From Gammaproteobacteria bacterium (GTDB lineage Bacteria; Pseudomonadota; Gammaproteobacteria; Eutrophobiales; Eutrophobiaceae): a stretch of 64,000 nucleotides of DNA. The position numbers were made by a program, and so were the translations under genes. Shown here in pieces: positions 52,884 through 62,612 of this stretch. Numbering within the stretch: position 1 is the first letter of the stretch; each line of letters begins with the position of its first letter. The DNA lies in NCBI GenBank assembly GCA_021773235.1, contig JAJFKL010000025.1, positions 1-64,000 on the forward strand. Direction: 5' to 3'. The notes beneath the pieces are model-generated. The model was not told where the DNA came from. It ran no database searches and saw only the letters and a program-made list of their open reading frames with translations.

Positions 52884-54250
52884 TTATATAGATCTGCTTT
52901 TTCTAAATAACCACTCCATGCAAACCAATAAGCGATATGTCCGGGAAGTCGAGAAAGGTTTTCACCTTCGGGGCCAATTAATGCCTGTTCAGTAACTTTC
53001 CAAACTTTTCCTTCCTGTTTAATTGTCGTTAATTCTGGAGAGTCTTTACTAAACTTACGACCTTCAGAACGATAAGCTCTCACTGTCCGAGTATCTGCAT
53101 CGCCAATAATGACCAATTGAATCACGCCAACACGATCATTGATTACTTTGCCATTTGAAAATGCTGTTAATGGCCAAGCTTTCTCTGCTCCTGTTAAGCG
53201 TAAACCAAAAACCTGATCTTTCGGGTTGAGTCGCTTGTCGTTTGTTGGCGCAGGGAACATAAGCTTCGGACTGTTAAAATATCTACTGTATGCACTGCCA
53301 GGCTTGTAGTCTCTTCGAAAACCAGTATCAAGAGATAATACTTTCGTCGTTGGGTGCTGTTTTTTCCATTGTCCCCAAGTTGTCGTAACGACAGGCAATA
53401 TCTTTAGCTCGATACCGGAACCCGTCAATTCACCAACCACAGGGCGGCCAGTAAATTGATTCCATAGTGAATGTGTTTGTTGGTCATACATCAACTTATT
53501 TGATCGGTATAAAAAACCTGAGGAACCAAACACAAAATGCTCATCACGTCCTTCAACACGCGTATCAAACAAAATACCGGATCCGCACAAGGTGCAATAA
53601 GCTAATGAAACGGGTACACCACCAATTACATCATTAAACATTTCATGCCAATCCATAATACGATAAGGATAAGCACGTACATCACCATTAATCTCTACAC
53701 CGAAAACAGATTCCGTATCGGTTAAAAATGTTGCTTCGTTTGCATCAATAAAATTTGGATTGGTTAAGGCAGGTATCCCATCTTTTTCGACTCCTCCCCA
53801 AAGAACCTCGTCAATTCCAATTTCATGTTTAACATCCGGATAAATAAAAACTTCAAAATTGGGATCGAGATTTTGGAATAGTTCTGATTTAAACGTTGTA
53901 TAACCATCAAAAGGTTTAATTTCCGGATGCGCTTGTAACCATGTCATCCATTTAAACCAATCATTCACATAGCTTTCTTCGGTAAAATGATGCAACAAGT
54001 CGGCTATATCACCACCGGGATCTCCGATAAAACGCATAGCATTAATTAAAGCGGCGACGACATCAGGGTTATCTCTTTCACGCAGCCAAGCTACTGATTG
54101 CCTACGAACTTCTATGGATTCTACAAATAATAGCCTTACATGAGAGCCAACGTCATTACTATTTGAGACAGTCTCTTGTTTATCGACTCCAAGGCCATAC
54201 ACGCCATTGAACATGAATAACAATGAAAACAACAATAAGATTTGTTTCAT
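52880..54250 (-). CDS. DUF3179 domain-containing protein
   Basis: GDVRAYPYRIMDWHEMFNDVIGGVPVSLAYCTLCGSGILFD; FGSSGFLYRSNKLMYD. Confidence 0.93.
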   Translation of the reverse strand: MKQILLLFSLLFMFNGVYGLGVDKQETVSNSNDVGSHVRLLFVESIEVRRQSVAWLRERDNPDVVAALINAMRFIGDPGGDIADLLHHFTEESYVNDWFKWMTWLQAHPEIKPFDGYTTFKSELFQNLDPNFEVFIYPDVKHEIGIDEVLWGGVEKDGIPALTNPNFIDANEATFLTDTESVFGVEINGDVRAYPYRIMDWHEMFNDVIGGVPVSLAYCTLCGSGILFDTRVEGRDEHFVFGSSGFLYRSNKLMYDQQTHSLWNQFTGRPVVGELTGSGIELKILPVVTTTWGQWKKQHPTTKVLSLDTGFRRDYKPGSAYSRYFNSPKLMFPAPTNDKRLNPKDQVFGLRLTGAEKAWPLTAFSNGKVINDRVGVIQLVIIGDADTRTVRAYRSEGRKFSKDSPELTTIKQEGKVWKVTEQALIGPEGENLSRLPGHIAYWFAWSGYLEKADLYN

Positions 54251-54393
54251 TTAACTCCCTCTTAATATCTCTCTAGTTTATTTTAGAGTGATAATCAGAA
54301 GTTAGTTCAACCTAAAGGCATGATACTGATACTTATATTCCTGAATGTACTGATATATCTTGATAATCAATTACAAAAATAAAATATTTCTAA

Positions 54394-55488
54394 CTATTCT
54401 TGATAAACAGGGAAGTCAGCATAGCCTTCTTCAGAGGGTGCATACCAGATTTCCGTTGGGGCTTCTTCAGCAATCGTCCAATCATTTTCAAAACGTTCGA
54501 CTAAGTCCGGATTGCTTATATATGGACGACCGAATGCAATTAAATCGGCATGCTTATTTGCGATGGCTTGTTCTGCAGTTTTTTGGTTATAACCACAGTT
54601 ACCCATTAACGGTCCTTTGAAAACCTCACGTATATCTGACAGCGTCATGGCTTCACCAAGCTCATGAAAACCAAACGCCAAACCATCCATGACATGCAGA
54701 TAGGCTAATGAAAAATTATTTAGTTGTTCAGCAACAAAGGTAAATTGATCGCGGAAATCAGCCGACCCCATATCATTAAACACCCCATTGGGTGCAAGCC
54801 GCACTCCAATTCTATCGACAGACACTTCGGCCATTACTGCTTGCAATATTTCATCAAGAAAACGATATCGATTTGGGATGCTGCCACCATAATTATCTGT
54901 GCGCTCATTAGTCTTCGATTGTAAAAATTGATCAATCAAATAACCATTTGCACTATGTATTTCTACGCCATCAAAACCGGCTTGCATTGCACGTCTGGCA
55001 GCTTTTTTATAATCATTTACTGTTTCCTTAATTTGTTCAACTGTCAGTGCCGCAGGTGTTTCGTAATGTTCTTTACCCTTTGGAGTTTGAATATACTCGC
55101 CATCTAATTTAATCGCAGAAGGTGCAACTGGCAGTTCACCATTATGAAAACTACTATGTGATGCGCGACCGCAATGCCACAATTGTAAAAACATTGTGCC
55201 ACCCGCCTCATGTACAGCATCTACGACTTGTTTCCATCCTTGCACCTGTTCATCGTTATAGATGCCAGGGGAGTCCATCCAGCCTATGCCTTGTTTTGAT
55301 ATAACGGTTGCTTCTGAAATGATCAAGCCTGCAGATGCGCGCTGACTATAATAGTCCGCCATCAATGCATTAGGGATTCGGTCACTGCCTGCTCGGCCTC
55401 GTGTTAATGGTGCCATTACGATTCGATTTTTTAATTCTAATGTCGTGTTTATTGAGACTGGCTTTAATAATGGGCTGGCTTTACTCAT
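54394..55488 (-). CDS. Old Yellow Enzyme family alkene reductase, paralogue 1
   Basis: MAPLTRGRAGSDRIPNALMADYY; GFDGVEIHSANGYLIDQFLQSKTNERTDNYGGS. Confidence 0.94.
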   Translation of the reverse strand: MSKASPLLKPVSINTTLELKNRIVMAPLTRGRAGSDRIPNALMADYYSQRASAGLIISEATVISKQGIGWMDSPGIYNDEQVQGWKQVVDAVHEAGGTMFLQLWHCGRASHSSFHNGELPVAPSAIKLDGEYIQTPKGKEHYETPAALTVEQIKETVNDYKKAARRAMQAGFDGVEIHSANGYLIDQFLQSKTNERTDNYGGSIPNRYRFLDEILQAVMAEVSVDRIGVRLAPNGVFNDMGSADFRDQFTFVAEQLNNFSLAYLHVMDGLAFGFHELGEAMTLSDIREVFKGPLMGNCGYNQKTAEQAIANKHADLIAFGRPYISNPDLVERFENDWTIAEEAPTEIWYAPSEEGYADFPVYQE

Positions 55489-55646
55489 TTAAATACTTCC
55501 TTAATTGAGGATTGATTACTCCAAGAATTGCAATACATATACGCTATTGTATCTGTTTTTATTAACCCGTGTTAGTTAAGGGAATGCGACAAAGTCATCA
55601 ATGCAACTTCTTGTTTGAAATATTACTAAATAACTATTTAATGAAA

Positions 55647-55664
55647 ATACACTTCCTTGTGTAT
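55647..55664. repeat. Short hairpin ATACACTTCCTTGTGTAT
   Basis: Perfect ATACAC/GTGTAT arms; same form at 57276 and 57421. Confidence 0.55.
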
Positions 55665-55706
55665 CGATATTTAATCTAAGAGACTATCCCTAAGAGGAGG
55701 TTTTAC

Positions 55707-56147
55707 TTAATTCCAGCTTTGTAACTTAATTTTCCAGCTACCATCTTTCTGCCTTTCAAACACATTGGTAATGTTTCCTTTCAGCATAATCGCGTCACCG
55801 TTAGTATCAATCCGAGTAACTTCCCAAAGGCCGGTTTCATACGCAGTGTCACCTTTAATATCTAAATCGACATTCGAAATGGTATATTGCTTCATACCGA
55901 CTTCTCTCAGACTAAGTAGATAAGTGCTTATTGCTGACGGGCAGTCAAGGATCTCGCTACTAGGTGGAAAGACCATGGCATTTTCGGTATATAAGGCCAT
56001 TAATGCATCAGTTTTACCCTGACCGAAACTCATCGCCCATTTGGTTATGAGCGCTTCAATATCCGTACTATCTGCCGTATGAGAAACGGCAAGGTTTGAG
56101 CTCATAGACAATATTGATAACATAATCAATGTGTTAAGTGTTTTCAT
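55707..56147 (-). CDS. Exported DUF4440/SnoaL-like protein, paralogue 1
   Basis: Signal peptide; KWAMSFGQGKTDALMALYTENAMVFPPSSEIL ... FERQKDGSWKIKLQSWN. Confidence 0.85.
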   Translation of the reverse strand: MKTLNTLIMLSILSMSSNLAVSHTADSTDIEALITKWAMSFGQGKTDALMALYTENAMVFPPSSEILDCPSAISTYLLSLREVGMKQYTISNVDLDIKGDTAYETGLWEVTRIDTNGDAIMLKGNITNVFERQKDGSWKIKLQSWN

Positions 56148-56183
56148 TGTTAATCACTCCTGTTAATAATTAATCGTTAAAGA

Positions 56184-56209
56184 ATTTGTGCGTTGCAACA
56201 AATATAGGT
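56184..56209 (-). promoter_or_regulatory. Conserved upstream box of DUF4440 paralogue 1
   Basis: ATTTGTGCGTTGCAACAAATATAGGT; 25/26 identical to 57951-57976. Confidence 0.6.
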
Positions 56210-56221
56210 ACGATAGACCCA

Positions 56222-56245
56222 ATAAACAAGGCTATTTCTGTTTAT
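56222..56245. promoter_or_regulatory. Putative LysR operator ATAAACA-N10-TGTTTAT
   Basis: 7-bp inverted arms, 10-nt spacer, 39 nt upstream of LysR start; same geometry in paralogous region. Confidence 0.65.
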
Positions 56246-56284
56246 AGACTTATTCCAAATAGGAAAGAATAGAACTTCAAAACA

Positions 56285-57232
56285 ATGGATAGATTAACAA
56301 GCATGAATGTGTTTGCCGCTGTCGCCAGGCTCGGCAGCTTCTCTGCTGCTGCAGAAGAACTCGATATATCAAATGCAATGTGTTCAAAATACATTAGTAA
56401 TCTTGAAGACAATCTCGGCGCAAGATTACTTAATAGAACTACGCGACAACTGAGCCTGACGGATGTCGGTAGTGCTTATCATAATAAAATTATCGACATC
56501 CTCACAGAAGTAGAAGCAGCGGAACAGTGTGTGTCTGAACTACAAAACAATCCCGTCGGGATATTACATATCATGTCACCGCCATCTTTTGGTTCTTTTC
56601 ATATCGCTCGTGCGATTAAAAATTATAAAAAGAAATACCCTGAAGTCGAAATCGAACTGATCATGTCAGACGATTTTGAAAACCTGGTGGATCTGGGTGT
56701 GGACCTTGCCTTTCGTGTCGGGGAACTGGAAGATTCCAGTGTTGTTGCTTTAAAACTATCTTCCAGTCGATTGATCGTTTGTGCCTCTCCAGAGTATCTG
56801 AAAGATAACGGTACACCTCAAATCCCAGGTGATTTAAATGATCACGTTTGTATGAGTGTGAGCAACAACCTGATCTTTTCACCCCAATGGACATTTAATG
56901 CCGATGGCATAGAGACAACGATTGATACCAGGACTAATTATTTAAAATCAAATCAAGCCGACTCCCTTCGCGTCGCCGCAATCAATGGTAGCGGATTGGT
57001 ACAGCTTCCCACCTACATGGTCGGGCTCGATATTCAAGCCGGGAGACTCAAACCGGTATTGGAAGACTATGAACCCGAACCATTACCAATCAATCTGATC
57101 TATGCACACCGTAAACACGTGTCTATAAAGATCAGAAGTTTTGTCGACTACATGAAAGATTATTTTGAAACCCCACCTTATTGGGATAAATGGATGTTTG
57201 AAAAAAGTAAGAGTTTAAAAAATAATTCTTAA
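56285..57232 (+). CDS. LysR-family transcriptional regulator, paralogue 1
   Basis: MDRLTSMNVFAAVARLGSFSAAAEELDISNAMCSKYISNLEDNLGARLLNRTTRQLSLT. Confidence 0.94.
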   Translation: MDRLTSMNVFAAVARLGSFSAAAEELDISNAMCSKYISNLEDNLGARLLNRTTRQLSLTDVGSAYHNKIIDILTEVEAAEQCVSELQNNPVGILHIMSPPSFGSFHIARAIKNYKKKYPEVEIELIMSDDFENLVDLGVDLAFRVGELEDSSVVALKLSSSRLIVCASPEYLKDNGTPQIPGDLNDHVCMSVSNNLIFSPQWTFNADGIETTIDTRTNYLKSNQADSLRVAAINGSGLVQLPTYMVGLDIQAGRLKPVLEDYEPEPLPINLIYAHRKHVSIKIRSFVDYMKDYFETPPYWDKWMFEKSKSLKNNS

Positions 57233-57275
57233 AGAGATTGATTTTGAAATAAGGCGTTAATAGAAAAGTTAAAAC

Positions 57276-57293
57276 ATACACGTCCTTGTGTAT
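57276..57293. repeat. Short hairpin ATACACGTCCTTGTGTAT
   Basis: ATACAC/GTGTAT arms. Confidence 0.55.
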
Positions 57294-57344
57294 AAAATAT
57301 TCATCCCCTCCTATCCCTAAGATGAAAACCTAATACTAATTCCA

Positions 57345-57412
57345 ACTCTGAAAACCAATCTTTCAGCTACCGTTATTTTGTATTTCCAAAACAAAGGTAT
57401 TAATCGTGTTTA
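57345..57412 (-). pseudogene. Remnant of DUF4440 gene 3' end (partial duplication)
   Basis: AATTCCAACTCTGAAAACCAATCTTTCAGCTACCGTTATTTTGTATTTCCAAAACA closely matches the 3' end of the intact gene at 57483. Confidence 0.65.
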
Positions 57413-57420
57413 CTAAAAAT

Positions 57421-57438
57421 ATACACGTCCATGTGTAT
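57421..57438. repeat. Short hairpin ATACACGTCCATGTGTAT
   Basis: ATACAC/GTGTAT arms. Confidence 0.55.
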
Positions 57439-57482
57439 CGAAAATTCATCCAAGCTCCTATTACCAAGATGAAAGTCTAAAG

Positions 57483-57923
57483 CTAGTTCCAACTCTGGAG
57501 TTTGATCTTCCAGCTACCGTCATTTTGTCTTTCCAAAACGTTTGTGATATTTCCGTCAAGTTTGATTTCCTTACCATCAGTACCAATCCGAACGGCTTCC
57601 CAAAGCTCTGTTGAATACGCGGTATCGCCTTTTACTTGCATATCAACATTAGAAATAGAATATGTTTTAAAGCCGACTTCCCTCAAATCATCTAAATAAG
57701 TAGTAATGGCTATGCGTCCTTCCAAAATTTCACTGCTGGGTGGAAATACCATTGCATCCTTGGTGTATAAGGTGGCTAAGTCCGTTGTGTTACCATTATC
57801 GAAATTGCTAGCCCACAAGGAATCAAGCATTTCTAAGTCAGCGCTTTCCAGTGTGTTTGAGGCTGCATAACTTGAATTTAATGATAATATTGATAATAAA
57901 ATCAGATATTTAATATTTTTCAT
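57483..57923 (-). CDS. Exported DUF4440/SnoaL-like protein, paralogue 2
   Basis: Start refined to MKNIKYLILLSILSLNSSYAA; TLYTKDAMVFPPSSEILEGR ... LERQNDGSWKIKLQSWN. Confidence 0.85.
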   Translation of the reverse strand: MKNIKYLILLSILSLNSSYAASNTLESADLEMLDSLWASNFDNGNTTDLATLYTKDAMVFPPSSEILEGRIAITTYLDDLREVGFKTYSISNVDMQVKGDTAYSTELWEAVRIGTDGKEIKLDGNITNVLERQNDGSWKIKLQSWN

Positions 57924-57950
57924 GATTGATGCTCCTGTTAATAAATGTGT

Positions 57951-57976
57951 ATTTGTGCGTTGCAAGAAATATAGGT
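57951..57976 (-). promoter_or_regulatory. Conserved upstream box of DUF4440 paralogue 2
   Basis: ATTTGTGCGTTGCAAGAAATATAGGT. Confidence 0.6.
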
Positions 57977-57988
57977 GCTATCATCCGC

Positions 57989-58012
57989 ATGAACAACAGT
58001 GGTTTTGTTCAT
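57989..58012. promoter_or_regulatory. Putative LysR operator ATGAACA-N10-TGTTCAT
   Basis: 7-bp inverted arms, 10-nt spacer, 38 nt upstream of LysR start. Confidence 0.65.
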
Positions 58013-58050
58013 GAACTCATTCCAAAAAGGACATAATCAGGTGCATATCA

Positions 58051-58977
58051 GTGGATAGGTTAACTAGCATGAGAGTATTTGCCGCAGTCGCCAGGCTTGG
58101 AAGCTTTGCGGCAGCGGCTGAAGAACTGGATATTTCAAACACCATGTGTTCAAAATTCATCCGTGATTTAGAAAGCAACCTTGGTGCAAGGCTTATCAAC
58201 AGAACGACCAGGCAACTGAGCCTTACAGAAGTGGGAAGTACTTATCATGAAAAGGTTATCGACATACTGACTGAAGTTGAAGAAGCAGAGCAATGTGTAT
58301 CAGAATTACAAAATGAACCCGTCGGGACATTGCGTATTATGTCCTTGCCTTCTTTTGGTTCTTTCCATATTGCTAGAGCAATTAAAGGTTATAAACAACA
58401 AAACCCAAAAGTCGCCATCGAATTAAACCTTTCAGACGATTTTGATAACCTGGTAGATAAAGGTATGGACCTTGCTTTTCGAGTCGGTGAACTTGAAGAC
58501 TCTAGTGTTGTCGCATTAAAAATATCATCAAGCCGATTGATAGTTTGTGCTTCACCGGAATACCTAAAAGAGAATGGCACGCCACAAACGCCGGACGATT
58601 TACAGGATCATATTTGTTTGGTTACGTCCAACAACGTCATCTTCACGCCACACTGGTCATTTAATTTAGATGGCGTAGAAACAGCATTTGATATTAAGAG
58701 TAACTATTTAACATCGAATATTGCCGATTCACTTCGTGTTGCCGCATTAAATGGCAGCGGCTTGATACAGCTACCCTCTTACATGATTGGTCTTGATATT
58801 CAATCAGGCAGACTCATGCCGGTATTAGAAAAGTTTGAACCTAAACCATTACCAATCAACTTGGTCTATGCGCACCGCAAACATATGTCTGTAAAAATCA
58901 GAAGCTTTGTCGATTACATGCAAGGTTATTTTGAAACACCTCCCTATTGGGATAAATGGATGTTTGAAGGTAAGTAA
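58051..58977 (+). CDS. LysR-family transcriptional regulator, paralogue 2
   Basis: GTG start; MDRLTSMRVFAAVARLGSFAAAAEELDISNTMCSKFIRDLESNLGARLINRTTRQLSLT. Confidence 0.94.
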   Translation: MDRLTSMRVFAAVARLGSFAAAAEELDISNTMCSKFIRDLESNLGARLINRTTRQLSLTEVGSTYHEKVIDILTEVEEAEQCVSELQNEPVGTLRIMSLPSFGSFHIARAIKGYKQQNPKVAIELNLSDDFDNLVDKGMDLAFRVGELEDSSVVALKISSSRLIVCASPEYLKENGTPQTPDDLQDHICLVTSNNVIFTPHWSFNLDGVETAFDIKSNYLTSNIADSLRVAALNGSGLIQLPSYMIGLDIQSGRLMPVLEKFEPKPLPINLVYAHRKHMSVKIRSFVDYMQGYFETPPYWDKWMFEGK

Positions 58978-59004
58978 ACCTGCATTGTTGTGCAATGGAA
59001 CATA

Positions 59005-61353
59005 TCAAACCTTAAACTGACTCAGCATCATTTGCACATTATTCGATAACATTGCCAATTCATTACTGGCACTGCTAATTTGATCGACACCAGTTGCATT
59101 TTGTTCCGACACTGAACTTATGTTGACAATGTTACGATTCACTTCTTCAGCAACATAACTCTGCTCTTCTGCAGCAGAAGCTATCTGCGCATTCATCGCA
59201 TCAATTTCAGAAACTTTTTTGGCAATATCCTGAAGAACCTGTCCAGTTTGTTTAGATTTTTCTACGCTTTCAACCGCCTGTTTCTTTCCTTCTTCCATCA
59301 CGACTACTGCTTGCTTAGACTGAGTCTGTAATTTATCAATGATGTCATTAATTTCCTGAGTTGACTCCTGAGTCCGACCAGCCAACATTCGCACCTCATC
59401 GGCCACAACTGCAAAACCACGACCCTGTTCACCTGCACGCGCAGCTTCTATTGCAGCATTTAGTGCAAGTAAGTTTGTTTGTTCTGCTATTCCTTGAATC
59501 ACTTCAAGTACAGCACCGATATTTTCGCTCTCTTGCTCAAGACCATCGATTACATCTGCTGCCCCATTAACACGCTCAGCAAGCGCATCAATAGTGACTA
59601 TAGTCTCCTGTACAACTTTGCTGCCATTTGCTGTTTCAGCATCTGCACTACGAGCCGCATCGGCACCACTTGCAGCACTTTTAGCAACATCGGTAACTGT
59701 CGCTGCCATTTCATTCATTGCGGTTGCAACTTGTTCTGTTTCACTACGTTGCTGCACAATACCCTCCTTTGATTGCGATGTGACAACTGACAGTTCTTCA
59801 GATGCAGTAGCAACTTGTTCTGTTGCCTTAGTAAATTCTTGTAAAGTCACCCTGAATTTTTCTATTACTGTATTTATTGCGGTTGCCAATTTAATTGAAA
59901 TCGGATTTCCATTTGCAGAAATTGGCTTGGTCAAATCAGCATTACCTTCTTCCATTCCTGCTGCCAACACTTCAAGAGATTCGACTGCTGTTTCAATCGG
60001 TTTAATAATCATGCTCGCATATAATCTACCAACACCAGAGGCCGCAATAATCATTACGATCAGACAAACAAGCGACCAATATTGAATTCGCTGAGTGAGA
60101 GCCTCTACTGCTGCAAATGCTTCAGATTCATCAATTTCACTTAAGATAGACCAGTCTAAACCTTTAATATTAAGAGGTGCATAAGCCGAGAGTACAGAAA
60201 TGCCACGGTAATCGGGAAAAATATCAAAGCCACTTCTGTCTGCAAGTGCAGCATCAGCACCCTGTGACTTAATCGGTTGTAATCCTATCGTTGTACCCGT
60301 ATTTTCAATTGCATTTACAATGTTGCTTGCTACACCAGTAGATTTTAATAATTGCAAATACGCGGATTTGTCTTCTATCAAAAAGCGGCCCATGCTGCGC
60401 ATCTTTGAATCTTGTCCTATAAGATAAGTTTCACCGGAGTTACCGAGACCAACAATATTCCAATCTTCCTTGTACGTCATGATGTCGTTGATACGATCAA
60501 TTGGCATTTGAAAAATTAATATGCCAATTTTTTTCCCCTTATCAAAAATAGGTGAGGCAATAAACGCTGCAGGTGATTCATAAGATGGTGTATACGGTGA
60601 GAAATCAGTTAGAGCATAGAAATCTGGGCCATCGCCTTCATTAACTTTTCTGAATACTTCGCCAATACCACTATTTGCAAATGGACCATCAATTAACGAT
60701 GTAGCAAAATCAATCTCTTTAAAAACAGAATAGACGATGTTACCTGTCTCGTGGTCAACTAGAAAAATATCGTAATAACCAAAACGCTGCATAAAATCGT
60801 GAAACTGTGGGTGATATTTCTCGTGTAGATCAGAATAATTAGATTGCTCATTTGCTCGAATTAAATTGTCTTTTTCCCCCAAAGAATATTGGTTTTCGGC
60901 CATGTAATGATATTGAAGATTTATACCTTCATTGCTTACATTATGACTAATATTCGATACATCAACTGACACATCTGGATTCTTTTCTTTGTAGGCAGTA
61001 AGGAATTGATTTCTTAAATAATCATGGACTAGAGGTTTTGTTTCACGATCGGATTGAATATTAATGTCACTGCTGTAATTTTTAAATCCCTCTTTAAAGC
61101 CCAACATTGAGTCAATGGTCATTTGATCATTCGAAAAACTTAAGACCTGATTTTTAAGTAACTTGAAATAACTTTCAATTTCAATTTTTTTCGTTGAACG
61201 CAGGGCTATCAATTTTTCTTTCGCCTGCTCTTGGATTGCCTGGCGCCCACTATCGATAGATAGCCAACCTATTACGCTCGCTATAATTAAAGCAGGGATC
61301 ACCCCCAAAAGTGCGGAGGTGATCACCAATTGAGTCTTCATTTCTAATTTCAT
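59005..61353 (-). CDS. Methyl-accepting chemotaxis protein with Cache-like periplasmic domain
   Basis: Large periplasmic region between TM helices, [50 protein letters not shown]; start refined to MKLEMKTQ. Confidence 0.94.
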   Translation of the reverse strand: MKLEMKTQLVITSALLGVIPALIIASVIGWLSIDSGRQAIQEQAKEKLIALRSTKKIEIESYFKLLKNQVLSFSNDQMTIDSMLGFKEGFKNYSSDINIQSDRETKPLVHDYLRNQFLTAYKEKNPDVSVDVSNISHNVSNEGINLQYHYMAENQYSLGEKDNLIRANEQSNYSDLHEKYHPQFHDFMQRFGYYDIFLVDHETGNIVYSVFKEIDFATSLIDGPFANSGIGEVFRKVNEGDGPDFYALTDFSPYTPSYESPAAFIASPIFDKGKKIGILIFQMPIDRINDIMTYKEDWNIVGLGNSGETYLIGQDSKMRSMGRFLIEDKSAYLQLLKSTGVASNIVNAIENTGTTIGLQPIKSQGADAALADRSGFDIFPDYRGISVLSAYAPLNIKGLDWSILSEIDESEAFAAVEALTQRIQYWSLVCLIVMIIAASGVGRLYASMIIKPIETAVESLEVLAAGMEEGNADLTKPISANGNPISIKLATAINTVIEKFRVTLQEFTKATEQVATASEELSVVTSQSKEGIVQQRSETEQVATAMNEMAATVTDVAKSAASGADAARSADAETANGSKVVQETIVTIDALAERVNGAADVIDGLEQESENIGAVLEVIQGIAEQTNLLALNAAIEAARAGEQGRGFAVVADEVRMLAGRTQESTQEINDIIDKLQTQSKQAVVVMEEGKKQAVESVEKSKQTGQVLQDIAKKVSEIDAMNAQIASAAEEQSYVAEEVNRNIVNISSVSEQNATGVDQISSASNELAMLSNNVQMMLSQFKV

Positions 61354-61625
61354 TTTATCTCTCCCTGAGAAAGTACGAAGTTCCATCTTCAAAATTATGC
61401 TATGAATTAGTCAGGGTAACGGCTAACTGTGCTTTCACTGAATACGTAATTATGGTGATTTTTAATAAGGTTAGACGTACCCAATAAAGAGTACATAACA
61501 CGACTGGCCAAATAGGTTAAAACATCACAAGTAACTGTAATTGCTTAATTTATTTTAATTTAGCACTGATTTTCTAGAATTGAGAATGCTGAATATATCG
61601 ACACGATCACACTTTTGCCAACAAA

Positions 61626-61642
61626 ATGTTGCGGCGCAACAT
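61626..61642. promoter_or_regulatory. Phasin promoter palindrome ATGTTGCGGCGCAACAT
   Basis: Perfect 8-1-8 palindrome 8 nt upstream of TATAAT (61651-61656). Confidence 0.75.
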
Positions 61643-61693
61643 TAAAAACGTATAATATTTCTCAACTAAATTTAAACCTTTTGGAGACGAACC

Positions 61694-62002
61694 ATGACGA
61701 CACATTTAGATAAAATGTTCGAACCAATTAAAGAATTGAACGAACTGACATTCAAGACAATGCAAGAAATATCTACCATTCAGCTACAATCATTTCAAGA
61801 TAACGCCAAAATAGGTATGTATGCATTAAATACAGCAACTGATGTTAAAGACTATGACTCTTTTAAAAACTATCTGGAAAGCCAAGTTGCTGTGACACAG
61901 TATGTCTCAGATACTGTCGCTGTTGATGTTAATGATATTCATGAAGTTGGAAAATCATTTGCTAACGAAGCAAAAGAAGTAGTTGAGAAATCAATTATCT
62001 AA
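61694..62002 (+). CDS. Phasin-family protein, paralogue 1
   Basis: MFEPIKELNELTFKTMQEISTIQLQSFQDNAKIGMYALNTATDVKDYDSFKNYLESQVA, phasin-like. Confidence 0.82.
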   Translation: MTTHLDKMFEPIKELNELTFKTMQEISTIQLQSFQDNAKIGMYALNTATDVKDYDSFKNYLESQVAVTQYVSDTVAVDVNDIHEVGKSFANEAKEVVEKSII

Positions 62003-62030
62003 TAATTGAGTCCGCTTAATACTAATCACA

Positions 62031-62057
62031 AAACCGCTCTTTTGAGCGGTTTTTTTT
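62031..62057 (+). terminator. Rho-independent terminator after phasin 1
   Basis: AAACCGCTCTTTTGAGCGGTTTTTTTT. Confidence 0.93.
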
Positions 62058-62177
62058 AACTTACAGCAAGCAAATTAACCACCTAAAATAGATAATATGA
62101 GATACAAATTCATCACCTCAAGACCTAGAACAGCTATTTTTACTAATATATTCAAGTAGATATGAATTATATATTTT

Positions 62178-62194
62178 ATGTTGCGTCGCAACAT
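62178..62194. promoter_or_regulatory. Phasin promoter palindrome ATGTTGCGTCGCAACAT
   Basis: Perfect 8-1-8 palindrome 8 nt upstream of TATAAT (62203-62208). Confidence 0.75.
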
Positions 62195-62246
62195 ATTTGG
62201 CGTATAATAAGCTCCAATGTTTAAATAAATTATTTGGAGAAATACA

Positions 62247-62561
62247 ATGGATAACACATTCGAAAAACTGGTAGCACCGATTAAAGAACTTAATGAATTG
62301 GCCTTAAAAAGCATTGAAGAAATTACCGCAATCCAAATTAAGACCCTTCAGGAAAATGCGAAGATTAGCGTTGAATCACTAAAATCTGTAAACGAGATCA
62401 AAGACCTTGATTCTCTACAAGGTTACTTGTCTAACCAGGTTGAAGTTGCACAAAGCGTATCTACTCATGCAGTAGAAGATGCACAAGAAATAGCCAAATT
62501 AGGTGAATCTTATGCTACCAACGTAAAGAAGATTGTTGAGAAATCAGTACCTACTGCTTAA
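62247..62561 (+). CDS. Phasin-family protein, paralogue 2
   Basis: EKLVAPIKELNELALKSIEEITAIQIKTLQENAKISVESLKSVNEIKDLDSLQGYLSNQVEVAQ. Confidence 0.84.
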   Translation: MDNTFEKLVAPIKELNELALKSIEEITAIQIKTLQENAKISVESLKSVNEIKDLDSLQGYLSNQVEVAQSVSTHAVEDAQEIAKLGESYATNVKKIVEKSVPTA

Positions 62562-62585
62562 TCTAGACTTCATAAGTTGGAATTA

Positions 62586-62612
62586 AAAACCGCTCCCACG
62601 AGCGGTTTTTTT
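62586..62612 (+). terminator. Rho-independent terminator after phasin 2
   Basis: AAAACCGCTCCCACGAGCGGTTTTTTT. Confidence 0.93.
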
